From Variovorax sp. DXTD-1 (GTDB taxonomy: Bacteria > Pseudomonadota > Gammaproteobacteria > Burkholderiales > Burkholderiaceae_C): 64,000 nucleotides of DNA. The stretch spans positions 1 to 64,000 of the forward strand of contig NZ_RWKH01000009.1 of NCBI RefSeq assembly GCF_003984625.1, written 5' to 3'. Both the position numbers and the translations under genes were made by a program. The notes beneath the pieces were generated by a model. The model was not told the DNA's origin. It did not search any database and saw nothing but the letters and a program-made list of their open reading frames with translations. Shown here one piece after another: positions 8,733 to 18,622 of the stretch (its first letter is position 1; every line of letters begins with the position of its first letter).

Positions 8733-9295
8733 TTGCTGTGGGCCCGGATCTCGGGAATGGCCTTTTGCAGGTAATAGACCATCGACCACACGGTGAGCAC
8801 CGCCGAGATCCAGATCAGCCACTGGCCCCAGAGGCCCGTGTCGATGACCTTGAACAGACGCCCGTCATAGAGCAGGAAGGGAATCGCGACCATTTGCACA
8901 GTGGTCTTCACCTTGCCGATCATGTGGACCGCCACGCTCTTGCCGGCGCCGATTCGCGCCATCCATTCGCGCAGCGCCGAGATGGCGATCTCGCGGCCGA
9001 TGATGATCAGCGCCACGAAAACATCGGCGCGCTGCAGGTGCACCAGCACCAGCAGCGCGGCGCACACCAGGAACTTGTCGGCCACTGGATCCAGGAAGGC
9101 GCCGAAGGACGAGGTCTGGTTGAGCTTGCGCGCCAGGTAGCCGTCGAGCCAGTCGGTGGCGGCAAAGACGATGAACATCACCGTGGCAATCAGGTTGCGC
9201 ATCGGCTCGGCGATCGGCAGGTAGAACACGCCAACGATCAATGGAATCGCGACGATGCGCGTCCAGGTCATGATGGTCGGGAGGGTCCAGAACAT
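8729..9295 (-). CDS. pgsA: CDP-diacylglycerol--glycerol-3-phosphate 3-phosphatidyltransferase
   Basis: A 188-residue membrane enzyme making phosphatidylglycerol phosphate, the first committed step to phosphatidylglycerol. The CDP-alcohol phosphotransferase motif DG-x2-AR-x8-G-x3-D-x3-D is intact (DGYLARKLNQTSSFGAFLD onward, about residues 60-82). It starts at MFWTLPTIMTWTRI, where the typical NxP/TxxR N-terminal block is recognisable. The gene lies 56 bp after uvrC on the same strand, an arrangement (uvrC-pgsA) widespread in proteobacteria. Confidence 0.94.
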   Translation of the reverse strand: MFWTLPTIMTWTRIVAIPLIVGVFYLPIAEPMRNLIATVMFIVFAATDWLDGYLARKLNQTSSFGAFLDPVADKFLVCAALLVLVHLQRADVFVALIIIGREIAISALREWMARIGAGKSVAVHMIGKVKTTVQMVAIPFLLYDGRLFKVIDTGLWGQWLIWISAVLTVWSMVYYLQKAIPEIRAHSK

Positions 9296-9351
9296 GCGGG
9301 CGATTGTGTCATGCGCGCGTGACCGGCCGAAGGCCAAAGGGCAAATCGGCG

Positions 9352-11313
9352 TCAGTGCAGTGCGCGATAGATTTCCTCGGCAAGGTCGGTGGCAATGCCT
9401 TCGACCGATGCGATGTCCTCGACGCTGGCGGCCGCCACCCCGCGGATTCCACCGAAACGCTGCAGCAGGCGTGCCCGGCGCTTCGGCCCGATGCCCGGAA
9501 TGTCTTCGAGTTGGCTGCCGCCCACGCGCACCTTCGCGCGCTTGGCTCGCATGCCCGTGATGGCAAAGCGGTGCGCCTCGTCGCGGATCTGGGCGATCAG
9601 CATCAGGGCGGCGGAGTCCTTGCCCAGGTAGACCTTCTCGCGGCCATCGGCGAACACCAGTTCCTCGAGCCCGACCTTGCGGCCCTCGCCCTTCTCCACG
9701 CCCACGATGAGCGAGAGCGCCAGGCCCAGTTCGCTGAACACTTCGCGCGCCATCGAGACCTGGCCCTTGCCGCCATCGACCAGCACCAGGTCAGGCATGC
9801 GCGCGGCCTTGGTCCGTGCGGGCGCGTCGCTGCCCGCGCCCGCGGCATCGCCCATGGGCGGCGCATCGGTCTCGGCCGCCATGGCCTCGGCGAGCTTGCC
9901 GTAGCGGCGATGCAGCACCTGGCGCATGGCCGCGTAGTCGTCACCGGGCGTGATGCCCTCGATGTTGTAGCGGCGGTACTCGCGGTTCTGCATCGTGTGG
10001 TGCTCGAACACCACGCAGGATGCCTGCGTGGCCTCGCCCGCGGTATGCGAGATGTCGAAGCACTCGATGCGAAAGTTGTCGAGGTCGTCGGGCGCAAGCT
10101 CCAGCGCATCGGCCAGCGCGCGGGTGCGCGCCTGCTGCGATCCTTCTTCGGCCAGGAGGCGCGCCAGCTGCAGGCCCGCGTTCGTCTCGGCCATTTCGAG
10201 CCAGTGCCGGCGCTGCTCGCGCGGCTGGAACACCGCCGTCACGCGCGAGCCGGCCTGCTGCGAGATCGCCTCGATCAGCTCGCGGCCCACCAGATGGCTC
10301 AGCACCAGCGTGGCGGGTACCGGCACATCGATGTAGTGCTGGGCAATGAACGCCTCGAGCACCTGCACTTCGATCGAATCGGCCGGCGTGGGCACCACGC
10401 CCTCTTCCGCATCGAGTTCGCCATGATGGATTTGCGCCGCGTCTTCCACGTGCACGGGAAAGTAGGCGCGGTCGCCCAGGTGGCGGCCGCCGCGCACCAT
10501 TGCCAAATTAACGCAAGCCTTGCCGCCCTGCACCTTCACGGCGAGGATGTCCACGTCCTTGTCGGAAGCAATTTCGATCGACTGCTGGTGCAGCACACGC
10601 GAGATCGCCGACATCTGGTTGCGCAGCTCCGCCGCCTGCTCGAATTCGAGCTTCTCGGCGTGCTCGGTCATGCGCGCCTCGAGCTTCGACAGCACCAGTT
10701 GCGTGTCGCCCATCAGAAAGGCTTCGGCGCTGGCCACGTCCTGCGCATAGGCCTCGGGCGTGATGTAGCCCACGCACGGCCCGGTGCACCGCTTGATCTG
10801 GTACAGCAGGCAGGGCCGCGTTCGGTTGGCGTACACCGTGTCTTCGCAGGTGCGCAGCTTGAACACTTTCTGCAGCAGCTGGATCGATTCCTTCACCGCC
10901 CAGGCGCTCGGGTACGGCCCGAAGTAGCGGTGCTTCTTGTCGACCGCGCCGCGGTAGTAGGCCAGCCGCGGAAACTCGTGCGAGGCGATCTTCAGGTACG
11001 GGTAGCTCTTGTCGTCGCGAAACAGGATGTTGTAGCGCGGCTTGAGCGTCTTGATGAGGTTGTTCTCGAGCAGCAGCGCCTCGGCCTCGGAGCGCACCAC
11101 GGTGGTCTCCATGCGCGCGATTTTCGAGATCATGTGGCCGATGCGCGTGCCGCCATGGCTCTTCTGGAAATAGTTCGCAACCCGCTTCTTGAGGTTGCGC
11201 GCCTTGCCCACATAGAGCACCGCGCCGGCCGCATCGAAATAGCGGTACACGCCCGGCAGCTGCGGCAACGCCGCGACTTCGCTGAGCAATTGATCGGAAT
11301 GCACGTCTGACAT
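9352..11313 (-). CDS. uvrC: Excinuclease ABC subunit C
   Basis: A 653-residue nucleotide-excision-repair nuclease. The N-terminal GIY-YIG domain ([20 protein letters not shown], about 17-36) makes the 3' incision, and the UVR (UvrB-binding) motif lies in the 200-240 region. The RNase-H-like 5' incision domain contains [19 protein letters not shown] and [10 protein letters not shown], and the C-terminus has two HhH motifs ([20 protein letters not shown]). The start at 11313 gives [10 protein letters not shown], directly before the GIY-YIG domain; the open frame continues upstream but without family similarity. Confidence 0.96.
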   Translation of the reverse strand: MSDVHSDQLLSEVAALPQLPGVYRYFDAAGAVLYVGKARNLKKRVANYFQKSHGGTRIGHMISKIARMETTVVRSEAEALLLENNLIKTLKPRYNILFRDDKSYPYLKIASHEFPRLAYYRGAVDKKHRYFGPYPSAWAVKESIQLLQKVFKLRTCEDTVYANRTRPCLLYQIKRCTGPCVGYITPEAYAQDVASAEAFLMGDTQLVLSKLEARMTEHAEKLEFEQAAELRNQMSAISRVLHQQSIEIASDKDVDILAVKVQGGKACVNLAMVRGGRHLGDRAYFPVHVEDAAQIHHGELDAEEGVVPTPADSIEVQVLEAFIAQHYIDVPVPATLVLSHLVGRELIEAISQQAGSRVTAVFQPREQRRHWLEMAETNAGLQLARLLAEEGSQQARTRALADALELAPDDLDNFRIECFDISHTAGEATQASCVVFEHHTMQNREYRRYNIEGITPGDDYAAMRQVLHRRYGKLAEAMAAETDAPPMGDAAGAGSDAPARTKAARMPDLVLVDGGKGQVSMAREVFSELGLALSLIVGVEKGEGRKVGLEELVFADGREKVYLGKDSAALMLIAQIRDEAHRFAITGMRAKRAKVRVGGSQLEDIPGIGPKRRARLLQRFGGIRGVAAASVEDIASVEGIATDLAEEIYRALH

Positions 11314-11419
11314 GGCGGCTATTGTGGCGCGCTGAAGAAGGTGGGAAGGCGGCCGGCTCGGCCAGCATACCAAGCAGACCCCGCTGCCTCGGTCTACCGA
11401 AGACAGGCACACTGGCGCC

Positions 11420-12517
11420 ATGCAATGGGACATCTTCTGCAAGGTCATCGACAACCACGGCGACCTGGGTGTGTGCTGGCGGCTGGCCAGCCAGCTGGCG
11501 GCACTCGGCGAGCGCGTGCGGCTGTGGATCGACGATGCCACGGCGCTGCACTGGATGGCGCCCGCCGGCTGCGAGGGCGTGAGCGTGGTCGATTGGCTCG
11601 ACCCCGCCGCCATCCGGCAGGCCGCCGCAGCCCCGCCGCCCGACGTGCTGATCGAGGCCTTCGGCTGCGAACCCGCACCCGAGCTGATCGCCCGCTTCGC
11701 CGAGTCGCCGGCCGCAGGCGGGCCGGGCCGGGCGTGGATCAATCTCGAATACCTCTCGGCCGAGCCCTATGTCGAGCGTCTGCACGGCCTGCCTTCGCCG
11801 GTGTTCAAGGGACCCGGCGCAGGGCTGACCAAACGCTTTTTCTATCCCGGCTTCACGCCCGCCACGGGAGGGTTGCTGCGGGAGCCCGGCCTTCTGGAAA
11901 GGCGGGCGCATTTCGACCGTGGGCAATGGCTGGCGGCGCAGGAAATCCCCTGGCGCGAAGGCGAGCGGCTCGTTTCGCTCTTCTGCTACGAACCTCCGGC
12001 GCTGGCGACCCTGCTCGAGCAACTGGCGGCAGATTCGCAGCCGACGCGCCTCCTGGTGACTTCAGGCCGCGCCGCCCATGCGGTCAGGGCGTTCTTTTCA
12101 GGCCGGGACCAACCGGACCACGGACTTTCAGGGTGGGGAGCGCTATCAATTTCATACCTGCCCTACCTCACGCAGGCGGATTTCGACCATCTTCTGTGGG
12201 CGTGCGACCTGAACTTCGTGCGCGGCGAAGATTCGCTGGTGCGCGCCCTCTGGGCTGGCACGCCCCTGGTTTGGCAAATCTATCTGCAGGACGATGACGC
12301 GCACCACGTCAAGCTCGGCGCCTGGCTCGACTGGCTGGGCGCGCCACCTTCACTGCGGCAGTTTCACCGCGCCTGGAACGGCTTCGGCGACAGCCCTCTG
12401 CCCCCTCTCGAAATACCCGGGGCATGGCATGAAAGCGTGCTGGCGGCCCGCGAAAAGCTGTGCGCGCAAGAGGACTTGGTCACGCAACTGCGGCATCTGG
12501 TCGCCGGAAAAAGCTAA
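11420..12517 (+). CDS. earP: EF-P arginine rhamnosyltransferase EarP
   Basis: A 365-residue GT-B glycosyltransferase that moves rhamnose from dTDP-rhamnose to an arginine of elongation factor P. It opens [20 protein letters not shown], the EarP signature with the catalytic Asp in DNHGDLGV, and carries [23 protein letters not shown] (donor-binding block, about 268-290). The substrate gene efp follows 164 bp downstream on the same strand. Modified EF-P rescues ribosomes stalled on polyproline. Confidence 0.95.
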   Translation: MQWDIFCKVIDNHGDLGVCWRLASQLAALGERVRLWIDDATALHWMAPAGCEGVSVVDWLDPAAIRQAAAAPPPDVLIEAFGCEPAPELIARFAESPAAGGPGRAWINLEYLSAEPYVERLHGLPSPVFKGPGAGLTKRFFYPGFTPATGGLLREPGLLERRAHFDRGQWLAAQEIPWREGERLVSLFCYEPPALATLLEQLAADSQPTRLLVTSGRAAHAVRAFFSGRDQPDHGLSGWGALSISYLPYLTQADFDHLLWACDLNFVRGEDSLVRALWAGTPLVWQIYLQDDDAHHVKLGAWLDWLGAPPSLRQFHRAWNGFGDSPLPPLEIPGAWHESVLAAREKLCAQEDLVTQLRHLVAGKS

Positions 12518-12681
12518 AATAGCGGGCTTTGCGGATTTCGGCCCGGATTACACAGATCCGAGATGCTGTCCGCCAAACCTGCCGCGGGACATGTACCGCG
12601 GGGCCAAGACGTTGCACCGCAACATTGCAAACGTCGCCCATGGCCCCGTGCACCGAGCGGCCAACATCCAGAGAACCTGAT

Positions 12682-13236
12682 ATGAAAATCGCTCAAGAAA
12701 TCCGCGCCGGCAACGTCATCATGCACGGCAAGGACCCGATGGTCGTCCTCAAGACCGAATACAGCCGCGGCGGCCGCAACTCCGCCACCGTTCGCATGAA
12801 GCTCAAGAGCCTGATCGCCAACTTCAACACCGAAGTGGTCTTCAAGGCCGACGACAAGATCGACCAGATCGTGCTCGACAAGAAGGAGTGCACCTACTCC
12901 TACTTCGCCGACCCGATGTATGTCTGCATGGACACCGAGTACAACCAGTACGAAGTCGAAGCCGAGAACATGGGCGACGCCCTCAACTACCTCGAAGACG
13001 GCATGCCGGTCGAAGTGGTGTTCTACGACGGCAAGGCCATCTCCGTCGAACTGCCGACCAGCGTCGAGCGCGAAATCACCTGGACCGAGCCGGCCGTCAA
13101 GGGCGACACCTCGGGCAAGGTGCTCAAGCCCGCCAAGATCGCAACCGGCTTCGAAGTGCCGGTTCCGCTCTTCGTCTCGCAAGGCGACAAGATCGAAATC
13201 GACACCCGCACCGGCGAATACCGCAAGCGCGTCTAA
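12682..13236 (+). CDS. efp: Elongation factor P (Arg32 type)
   Basis: A 184-residue EF-P with three beta-barrel domains. The loop that reaches the peptidyl-transferase centre reads [11 protein letters not shown] and puts an arginine at residue 32 (Met = 1), the residue rhamnosylated by EarP; the Lys34 of the EpmA-type EF-P is not used. It sits just after earP. The 5' leader (12518-12681) contains two CCGCGGG blocks able to form short hairpins. A strong intrinsic terminator follows. Confidence 0.97.
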   Translation: MKIAQEIRAGNVIMHGKDPMVVLKTEYSRGGRNSATVRMKLKSLIANFNTEVVFKADDKIDQIVLDKKECTYSYFADPMYVCMDTEYNQYEVEAENMGDALNYLEDGMPVEVVFYDGKAISVELPTSVEREITWTEPAVKGDTSGKVLKPAKIATGFEVPVPLFVSQGDKIEIDTRTGEYRKRV

Positions 13237-13268
13237 GCGTTTCCTGGCTGGCTGAACAGTCACCTGAC

Positions 13269-13294
13269 AAAAGGCTCCGAAAGGAGCCTTTTTT
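13269..13294 (+). terminator. Rho-independent terminator after efp
   Basis: Stem AAAGGCTCC / GGAGCCTTT around a GAAA-type loop (13270-13290), followed directly by a run of T on the plus strand. It lies 33 bp after the efp stop codon. Confidence 0.85.
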
Positions 13295-13320
13295 CGTTGA
13301 TGGGCGTACCCTTTGCCCTC

Positions 13321-14100
13321 ATGAACACGTCCGCCAGCGTTCGCACCGAAATCGATGGGCCGGTCAGCACCATCGTCATGAGCCGCCCGAAGCAGCGCAA
13401 CGCCGTCGACCGGCCCATGGCCGACGCGCTGCGCGCCGCCTTCGAGCGCTTCGAAGCCGATGAAAGCCAGCGCGTGGCCGTGCTGTGGGGCGAGCACGGC
13501 ACCTTCTGTGCTGGCGCCGACCTGGGCGCGGTCGGAGACCCGGCCCGGCGCAATGAGCTCGACCCCGAGGGTGGCGGCTCCGGCCCGATGGGGCCAACTC
13601 GCATGGCGCTGAACAAGCCACTGATTGCCGCCATCAGCGGCCATGCGGTGGCCGGCGGGCTCGAGCTGGCCCTGCTGGCCGACCTTCGGGTGGCCGAAGA
13701 AGATGCGGTGCTGGGCGTGTTCTGCCGCCGCTGGGGCGTGCCGCTGATCGACGGCGGCACCGTGCGGCTGCCGCGCATCGTCGGCATGGGCCGCGCGCTT
13801 GATCTCATCCTGACGGGCCGGGGCGTGAGCGCCCAGGAAGCAGCCGCCATGGGATTGGTAAACCGAGTGGTGCCCAGCGGCAAGGCCCGCGAGACAGCAG
13901 AAGCGCTTGCCCGCGAGATTGCGGCGTTTCCGCAGCAATGCATGCTGGCGGACCGCCATTCCGCCTACGCCCAGTGGGACTTGCCGCTCGCCGAGGCGCT
14001 GCAGCAGGAGGGGCGCCTGGGCGTGCCGATCGTCGCGGCCGAAGGCGCTGCCGGCGCCGAACGCTTTGTTCGAGGCGCGGGGCGGCACGGCACTTTCTAA
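13321..14100 (+). CDS. Crotonase-superfamily protein (enoyl-CoA-hydratase-like)
   Basis: A 259-residue crotonase fold protein. Oxyanion-hole blocks are present (HGTFCAGADLGAVGD around 59-73 and ISGHAVAGGLELALLADLR around 105-123). Glu115 in GGLEL matches the first catalytic Glu of enoyl-CoA hydratases, but the second, normally 20 residues later in a PE pair, is Cys135 (VFCRRWG). Classical hydratase activity is therefore doubtful and isomerase, hydrolase or other crotonase chemistry is possible. The start at 13321 (MNTSASVRTE) is preferred over ATG 13300. No operon partner. Confidence 0.8.
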   Translation: MNTSASVRTEIDGPVSTIVMSRPKQRNAVDRPMADALRAAFERFEADESQRVAVLWGEHGTFCAGADLGAVGDPARRNELDPEGGGSGPMGPTRMALNKPLIAAISGHAVAGGLELALLADLRVAEEDAVLGVFCRRWGVPLIDGGTVRLPRIVGMGRALDLILTGRGVSAQEAAAMGLVNRVVPSGKARETAEALAREIAAFPQQCMLADRHSAYAQWDLPLAEALQQEGRLGVPIVAAEGAAGAERFVRGAGRHGTF

Positions 14101-14161
14101 ACCGGCGGGCATGCCGGTTGCAAGGCTGCACAATGCAGAAGTCTTCCTGTCTGATTCCTTC

Positions 14162-15025
14162 ATGAACAACACGCACGACCTTCACGACAAACGCCTTGCC
14201 GATGCCTGGGCCACGCTCAAGACGCATTCGGAAAAAGGCCTCCCGCTCGACCCCGATCCCTCGCGCATCGCCTTCGCGGACCCCGAGTTCTTGCTGCGGC
14301 GCGAAACCCGCGGCATCCGCATGCAGCTCGAGCTGATGAAGCCCGACCTCGAGCAGCGCGCCCACGGCATCGAAAACACCGTGGTGGTGTTCGGCAGCGC
14401 CCGCTTTCGCAGCGAGGAAGAAGCCGCCGCCCTGGTTGCTCAGGCCGAAGCCAGCGGCGATGCCGTGGCGGCCGAGCGCTGGCGCCGGCTGGCCCGCAGC
14501 TCGCACTATTACGAGAAGGCGCGTGCCTTCGGCAAGCTTGTGGCGCAATACAGCGAAGGCAAGCAGCCCGAAGACAAGCTCTTCGTCTGCACCGGCGGCG
14601 GCCCCGGCATCATGCAGGCGGCCAACCGGGGCGCCCATGAAGGCGGCGGTCTTTCGGTCGGCCTTGCCATTGCGCTGCCGATGGAAGAAGAACCCAACCC
14701 GTACGTCACGCCGGCGCTGAGCTTCAAGTTCCACTACTTCGCCATCCGCAAGATGCACTTCATGATGCGTGCGAAGGCGCTGGTGGCCTTCCCGGGCGGC
14801 TTCGGCACGCTCGACGAGCTGTTCGAAGTGATCACGCTGGTGCAGACCAAAAAGTCGAAACCGGTGCCGATCGTGCTGTTCGGTTCGGCCTACTGGAAGA
14901 AGCTGATCGACTTCGATTTCCTGGTCGACGAAGGCGTGATTTCGCCGACGGATGTGAACCTGTTCGAATACGTCGACGCCCCCGAAGACGCGTGGGACGC
15001 GATCAAGCGCTTCTACAAGCTGTAG
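14162..15025 (+). CDS. LOG-family (TIGR00730-type) Rossmann protein
   Basis: A 287-residue member of the LOG/lysine-decarboxylase-like family. It has the diagnostic FPGGFGTLDELFEV motif (PGGxGTxxE) near residue 215 and CTGGGPGIMQAANRGA near 145. These proteins are phosphoribohydrolases that cleave cytokinin- or AMP-type nucleotides. The N-terminal ~75 residues before VVVFGSARFRSEE are an extension also found in a longer bacterial subgroup. The start ATG at 14162 yields MNNTHDLHDKRLADAW. The in vivo substrate is unknown. Confidence 0.85.
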   Translation: MNNTHDLHDKRLADAWATLKTHSEKGLPLDPDPSRIAFADPEFLLRRETRGIRMQLELMKPDLEQRAHGIENTVVVFGSARFRSEEEAAALVAQAEASGDAVAAERWRRLARSSHYYEKARAFGKLVAQYSEGKQPEDKLFVCTGGGPGIMQAANRGAHEGGGLSVGLAIALPMEEEPNPYVTPALSFKFHYFAIRKMHFMMRAKALVAFPGGFGTLDELFEVITLVQTKKSKPVPIVLFGSAYWKKLIDFDFLVDEGVISPTDVNLFEYVDAPEDAWDAIKRFYKL

Positions 15026-15056
15026 GCGCGCCAGAGGGCGCCAGGCCTTCGGGCTT

Positions 15057-16220
15057 TCAGGCCTTCAAGCCCCAGGTGGCCCGGGCGCCCAGCGCAACCA
15101 CGGCGCCCACCACCCAGAAAACGCCGGCAATGCCGATCAGCGCGCCGATCGATCCGAACAGCATCGGCATGGCCACGCTCGACGCATTGATCGTCATGAG
15201 CCGCAGGCCCAGCGCCTCGCCGTGCCGCGCGTGCGGCGTGATCTGGTGCAGCATGCTCATCACCATGGGCTGCACGGCCCCGAGCGCGAAGCCCAGCACC
15301 ACGGAGCACAGGCCCATCGTCAGGGCCGAATCGAGCAGCGGATAGACGGCGAACACCGCCGCCGTCACGATGGTGGAAATCAGGATCACGCTGCGCTCCG
15401 ATGCGCGCGAGGCAATGAGCGGCAGCACGACACGGATGGCGGCCGCCGCAATGGCAAAGGCGCCAAGAATGGAGCCGATGACCGAAGCGCTGATGCCACG
15501 GTCGTGCCCCAGCACGGGCAGCACGAAGGCATGCACGTCCCAGCTCGACGACTGCAGCCAGTTCACGAACAGCAGGCGCCGGAACATCGGTTCGCGCAGC
15601 AGGTCCCAGGCCCGAGTCGGTGCAGCCCCTGCGGAGGGCGCGACGGGCGGCGGCTCGTGCGCGCCGCGTGCAAACAGCCAGCAGACGATGGACAGCACAG
15701 CCATGGCCGCAAAGCAGACCCGGAATGCCAGCATGTCCGCGGGCGCCCGGCCGGCGTGGTCGATGAGCATGCCAGCGACGAACGGGCCGACGAAGTTGGC
15801 GACCGCGGGCGCAATCGCCAGCCAGCTGAACACGCGCTTGAGCTGCGTGGCATTGGTAGCGGAGCGACCCACATGCCGCTGCAGCGCAATGACGGTCGCG
15901 CCGGTGGCCCCGCCGGTCAGCAGCGCCGCCAGGCACATGACCGGGAAGACCGGAAAAATCACCACGAGCCCCGCACCGCCCGAAGCCGCCAGGACCGAAA
16001 GCCACAGCGGCCGCTTGAAGCCGTGCCGGTCGGCAAACCTCCCCGCCGGCAGCGCAAGGAACACCTGCGTGAGCGCAAACAGCGCAATCAGCACCCCGAC
16101 CGCCGCTGCGCTGTACCCCTGCTGCAGCGCCAGCAGCGGCGTTGCGAGCCGCATGCCGGCCATGGTGGCGTGCAGGCACACCTGGGCCCCGATCACGCGC
16201 AGCAGTTCGGAGCCTTTCAC
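15057..16220 (-). CDS. MFS transporter
   Basis: A 387-residue inner-membrane protein with about twelve hydrophobic helices in two six-helix halves; the inter-helix 2-3 loop reads GRFADRHGFKRPLWLS, the MFS motif A. The gene overlaps the end of rmuC by 4 bp (start ATG 16220 over stop at 16217), so is likely co-translated with it. Substrate cannot be inferred; the architecture fits a drug or metabolite exporter. Confidence 0.82.
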   Translation of the reverse strand: MKGSELLRVIGAQVCLHATMAGMRLATPLLALQQGYSAAAVGVLIALFALTQVFLALPAGRFADRHGFKRPLWLSVLAASGGAGLVVIFPVFPVMCLAALLTGGATGATVIALQRHVGRSATNATQLKRVFSWLAIAPAVANFVGPFVAGMLIDHAGRAPADMLAFRVCFAAMAVLSIVCWLFARGAHEPPPVAPSAGAAPTRAWDLLREPMFRRLLFVNWLQSSSWDVHAFVLPVLGHDRGISASVIGSILGAFAIAAAAIRVVLPLIASRASERSVILISTIVTAAVFAVYPLLDSALTMGLCSVVLGFALGAVQPMVMSMLHQITPHARHGEALGLRLMTINASSVAMPMLFGSIGALIGIAGVFWVVGAVVALGARATWGLKA

Positions 16221-17587
16221 GGGGTGTCGTCGCCCTCGCTGTCGGCCGTGGGAGGCAGCAGCACCTGCGACTGCGCCTCGGGCAGCGCCTCGACCTTACG
16301 CAGTGCAAGGCGCATCTGCTTGGCGCGCGTGTCGGCCTTGTCGAGCGTGTCGGAGGCCTTGGCCACCTGCTCCTTGATGCGCGACACCCATTCGCCATAG
16401 CGTTCGAATTCGGTCTTGACCGCGCCCAGCACCTTCCAGACCTCGGAGGCCTGCTGCTCCAGGGCCAGTGTGCGAAAGCCCATGTGCAGGCTGTTGAGCA
16501 TGGCCAGCAAGGTGGTCGGCCCGGCCAGCGTCACGCGGTGCTGGCGCTGGATGGCATCCATCAGGCCCGGGCGGCGCAGCACCTCGGCGTAGAGGCTTTC
16601 GACCGGCAGGAAGAGAATCGCGAAATCGGTGGTGTGCGGCGCGGCAAGGTAGTTCTCCGCAATTGACCTGGCTTCGCTGCGGATGCGCGCCTCAAGCGCC
16701 TTCGCGGCAAGCTCCGCCCCCGCCGCATCGGCGCGCTCGTGCGCATCGATCAGGCGCTCGTAGTCGTCGCGCGGAAACTTGGCGTCGATCGGCAGCCATA
16801 CCGGCGCGCCGTCGTCGCCACGACCTGGAAAGCGGATCGCAAAGTCGACCCGCTGGCCGCTGCGCGGCTTGGTCTCGATCTGCTTGGCGTACTGGTCCGG
16901 GGTAAGCACCTGCTCGAGCAGCGCCTCGAGCTGCACTTCGCCGAACACGCCGCGCGTCTTCACGTTGGTCAGCACGCGCTGCAGGCTGCCGACGCCCACC
17001 GCCAGCGTCTGCATTTCACCCAGGCCCTTGTGCACCTGCTCGAGCCGGTCGGCCACCTGCTTGAAGCTCTCGCCCAGCCGCGCTTCGAGCGTGCTCTGCA
17101 GCTTCTCGTCGACGGTCTTGCGCATCTCGTCGAGCTTGGCGGTGTTGCTCTGCTGCAGCTGCGCCAACTGCGCTTCCATGGTCTCGCGCACTTCGGCGAG
17201 GCGGCGCGCGTTGGAATCGCTCAGCCCCTGCAGCTGCGTGTTGAGCGTGTCGGCCAGGCTCTTCTGCAGCGATGCGAGCTGCAGCGAGAAAGCATCGAGC
17301 TGCGCGTTCTGCGTGCGCGTGGCCTCGGCGCCCTGCTGCACCAGTGCCTGCTGGAAGGTGGCGAAGGCCTGAGCGGTTTCTTGTCGCGCGCCGCGCGAGC
17401 TCTCGCCGATTTCATGGCGCAGCTCGCGCTCTGTGCGCTCGTTGGCCGCGCCCATCGCGGCCAGCACGGTGAGCATTTCGCTGTGGTCGGGCTTGGGCTG
17501 GCGGCGCGCAAGGAGCCAGATCACCAGCACAAGCTGCACCACGGCAAAGGCGGCCAGCAGAAGAAGAATCAAGTCGGTCGATTGCAA
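16217..17587 (-). CDS. rmuC: DNA recombination protein RmuC homologue
   Basis: A 456-residue protein with an N-terminal membrane anchor (LILLLLAAFAVVQLVLVIWLL, residues 6-26), a long coiled coil (about 45-190), and the RmuC nuclease-like domain (about 200-420). The domain shows GVFGEVQLEALLEQVL, IDAKFPRDDYERL and DFAILFLPVESLYAEVL. RmuC limits inversions at inverted repeats. It is followed by an overlapping MFS gene. Confidence 0.9.
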   Translation of the reverse strand: MQSTDLILLLLAAFAVVQLVLVIWLLARRQPKPDHSEMLTVLAAMGAANERTERELRHEIGESSRGARQETAQAFATFQQALVQQGAEATRTQNAQLDAFSLQLASLQKSLADTLNTQLQGLSDSNARRLAEVRETMEAQLAQLQQSNTAKLDEMRKTVDEKLQSTLEARLGESFKQVADRLEQVHKGLGEMQTLAVGVGSLQRVLTNVKTRGVFGEVQLEALLEQVLTPDQYAKQIETKPRSGQRVDFAIRFPGRGDDGAPVWLPIDAKFPRDDYERLIDAHERADAAGAELAAKALEARIRSEARSIAENYLAAPHTTDFAILFLPVESLYAEVLRRPGLMDAIQRQHRVTLAGPTTLLAMLNSLHMGFRTLALEQQASEVWKVLGAVKTEFERYGEWVSRIKEQVAKASDTLDKADTRAKQMRLALRKVEALPEAQSQVLLPPTADSEGDDTP

Positions 17588-17621
17588 AATGGATCGCTGT
17601 TTTCACTTGGGTTTGTGGGTG

Positions 17622-18608
17622 TTACTTGCCGGCCGCCGGAACGGGCGTGACGGGCGCGAGCGGCCCCTTGCCGCCGAACCATGCAATGAGGTTGTCGGCC
17701 GCGAGCTCGGCCATGGCGCGGCGCGTAGGCACGGTGGCGCTTGCGATGTGAGGCGTGAGCACCACGTTGGGCACGGTCAGCAGATCGGGGTGGACCTTGG
17801 GCTCGCCTTCGAACACGTCCAGGCCCGCCGCCGCAATGCGCTTTTCGCGCAGCGCCGCGGCCAGCGCCGCATCGTCGACGATGCCGCCGCGCGCAATGTT
17901 CACCAGCGTGGCGGTCGGCTTCATCAGCGCGATTTCGGCCGCGCCGATGGTGTGGTGCGAAGCCGGCGAATATGGCACCACCAGCACCACGTGGTCGGCG
18001 GTCTTCAGGAGCTCTTCCTTGCTGACATAGCTGGCCTTGCATTCGGCCTCGAGCGAGGCATCGAGTCGCGAGCGGTTGTGATAGATCACCTTCATGCCGA
18101 AGCCGTGTGCGCCGCGCTTGGCAATGCCCTGCCCGATGCGGCCCATGCCGATGATGCCGAGCGTCGAGCCGTGGATGTCGGAGCCGGCGAACATGTCGAA
18201 GCTCCACTTCTGCCACTTGCCCGCGCGCAGGAAGTGTTCGCTTTCGGTGATGCGGCGGGCCGTGGCCATCAGGAGCGCAAAGCCGAAGTCGGCCGTGGTC
18301 TCGGTGAGCACGTCGGGTGCGTTGGTGCCCAGCACGCCGTGCGCGGCCATCGCGTCGACATCGAAGTTGTTGTAGCCCACGGCCATGTTGGCGCAGATCT
18401 TCAGGTCGGGGCAGGCGTCGAGCACAGCGGCATCGATGCGCTCGCTGCCGGTGGTGAAGGCGCCCTGCTTGCCCTGGAGCCTGGCAATCAGCTGCTCCTT
18501 GCTCCAGCTCTCGTCGGACTGGTTCGACTCGACTTCGAAATGCTGCGAGAGGCGCTCGATGGTTTCCGGAAAGATCGCGCGTGCGACCAGGATCTTGGGC
18601 TTGCTCAT
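17622..18608 (-). CDS. D-2-hydroxyacid dehydrogenase (glyoxylate/hydroxypyruvate reductase type)
   Basis: A 328-residue NAD(P)-dependent D-isomer-specific dehydrogenase. The dinucleotide motif is GIIGMGRIGQGIAKRG (about 150-165), the substrate Arg lies in NIARGGIVDD, and the Glu/His catalytic pair in FEGEPKVHPD and LTPHIASAT. The sequence resembles GhrB/glycerate dehydrogenases, reducing glyoxylate or hydroxypyruvate. The start at 18608 (MSKPKILVARAIFPE) matches family N-termini; the frame is open further upstream only by chance. It lies 14 bp after the antiporter gene, so is probably in its operon. Confidence 0.88.
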   Translation of the reverse strand: MSKPKILVARAIFPETIERLSQHFEVESNQSDESWSKEQLIARLQGKQGAFTTGSERIDAAVLDACPDLKICANMAVGYNNFDVDAMAAHGVLGTNAPDVLTETTADFGFALLMATARRITESEHFLRAGKWQKWSFDMFAGSDIHGSTLGIIGMGRIGQGIAKRGAHGFGMKVIYHNRSRLDASLEAECKASYVSKEELLKTADHVVLVVPYSPASHHTIGAAEIALMKPTATLVNIARGGIVDDAALAAALREKRIAAAGLDVFEGEPKVHPDLLTVPNVVLTPHIASATVPTRRAMAELAADNLIAWFGGKGPLAPVTPVPAAGK

Positions 18609-18622
18609 GATGATGTCTGCGC

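Noticed and set aside
12514-14172. 552-codon minus-strand open frame opposite efp and the crotonase gene
   Set aside because: It crosses two well-supported plus-strand genes and a terminator; no family features.
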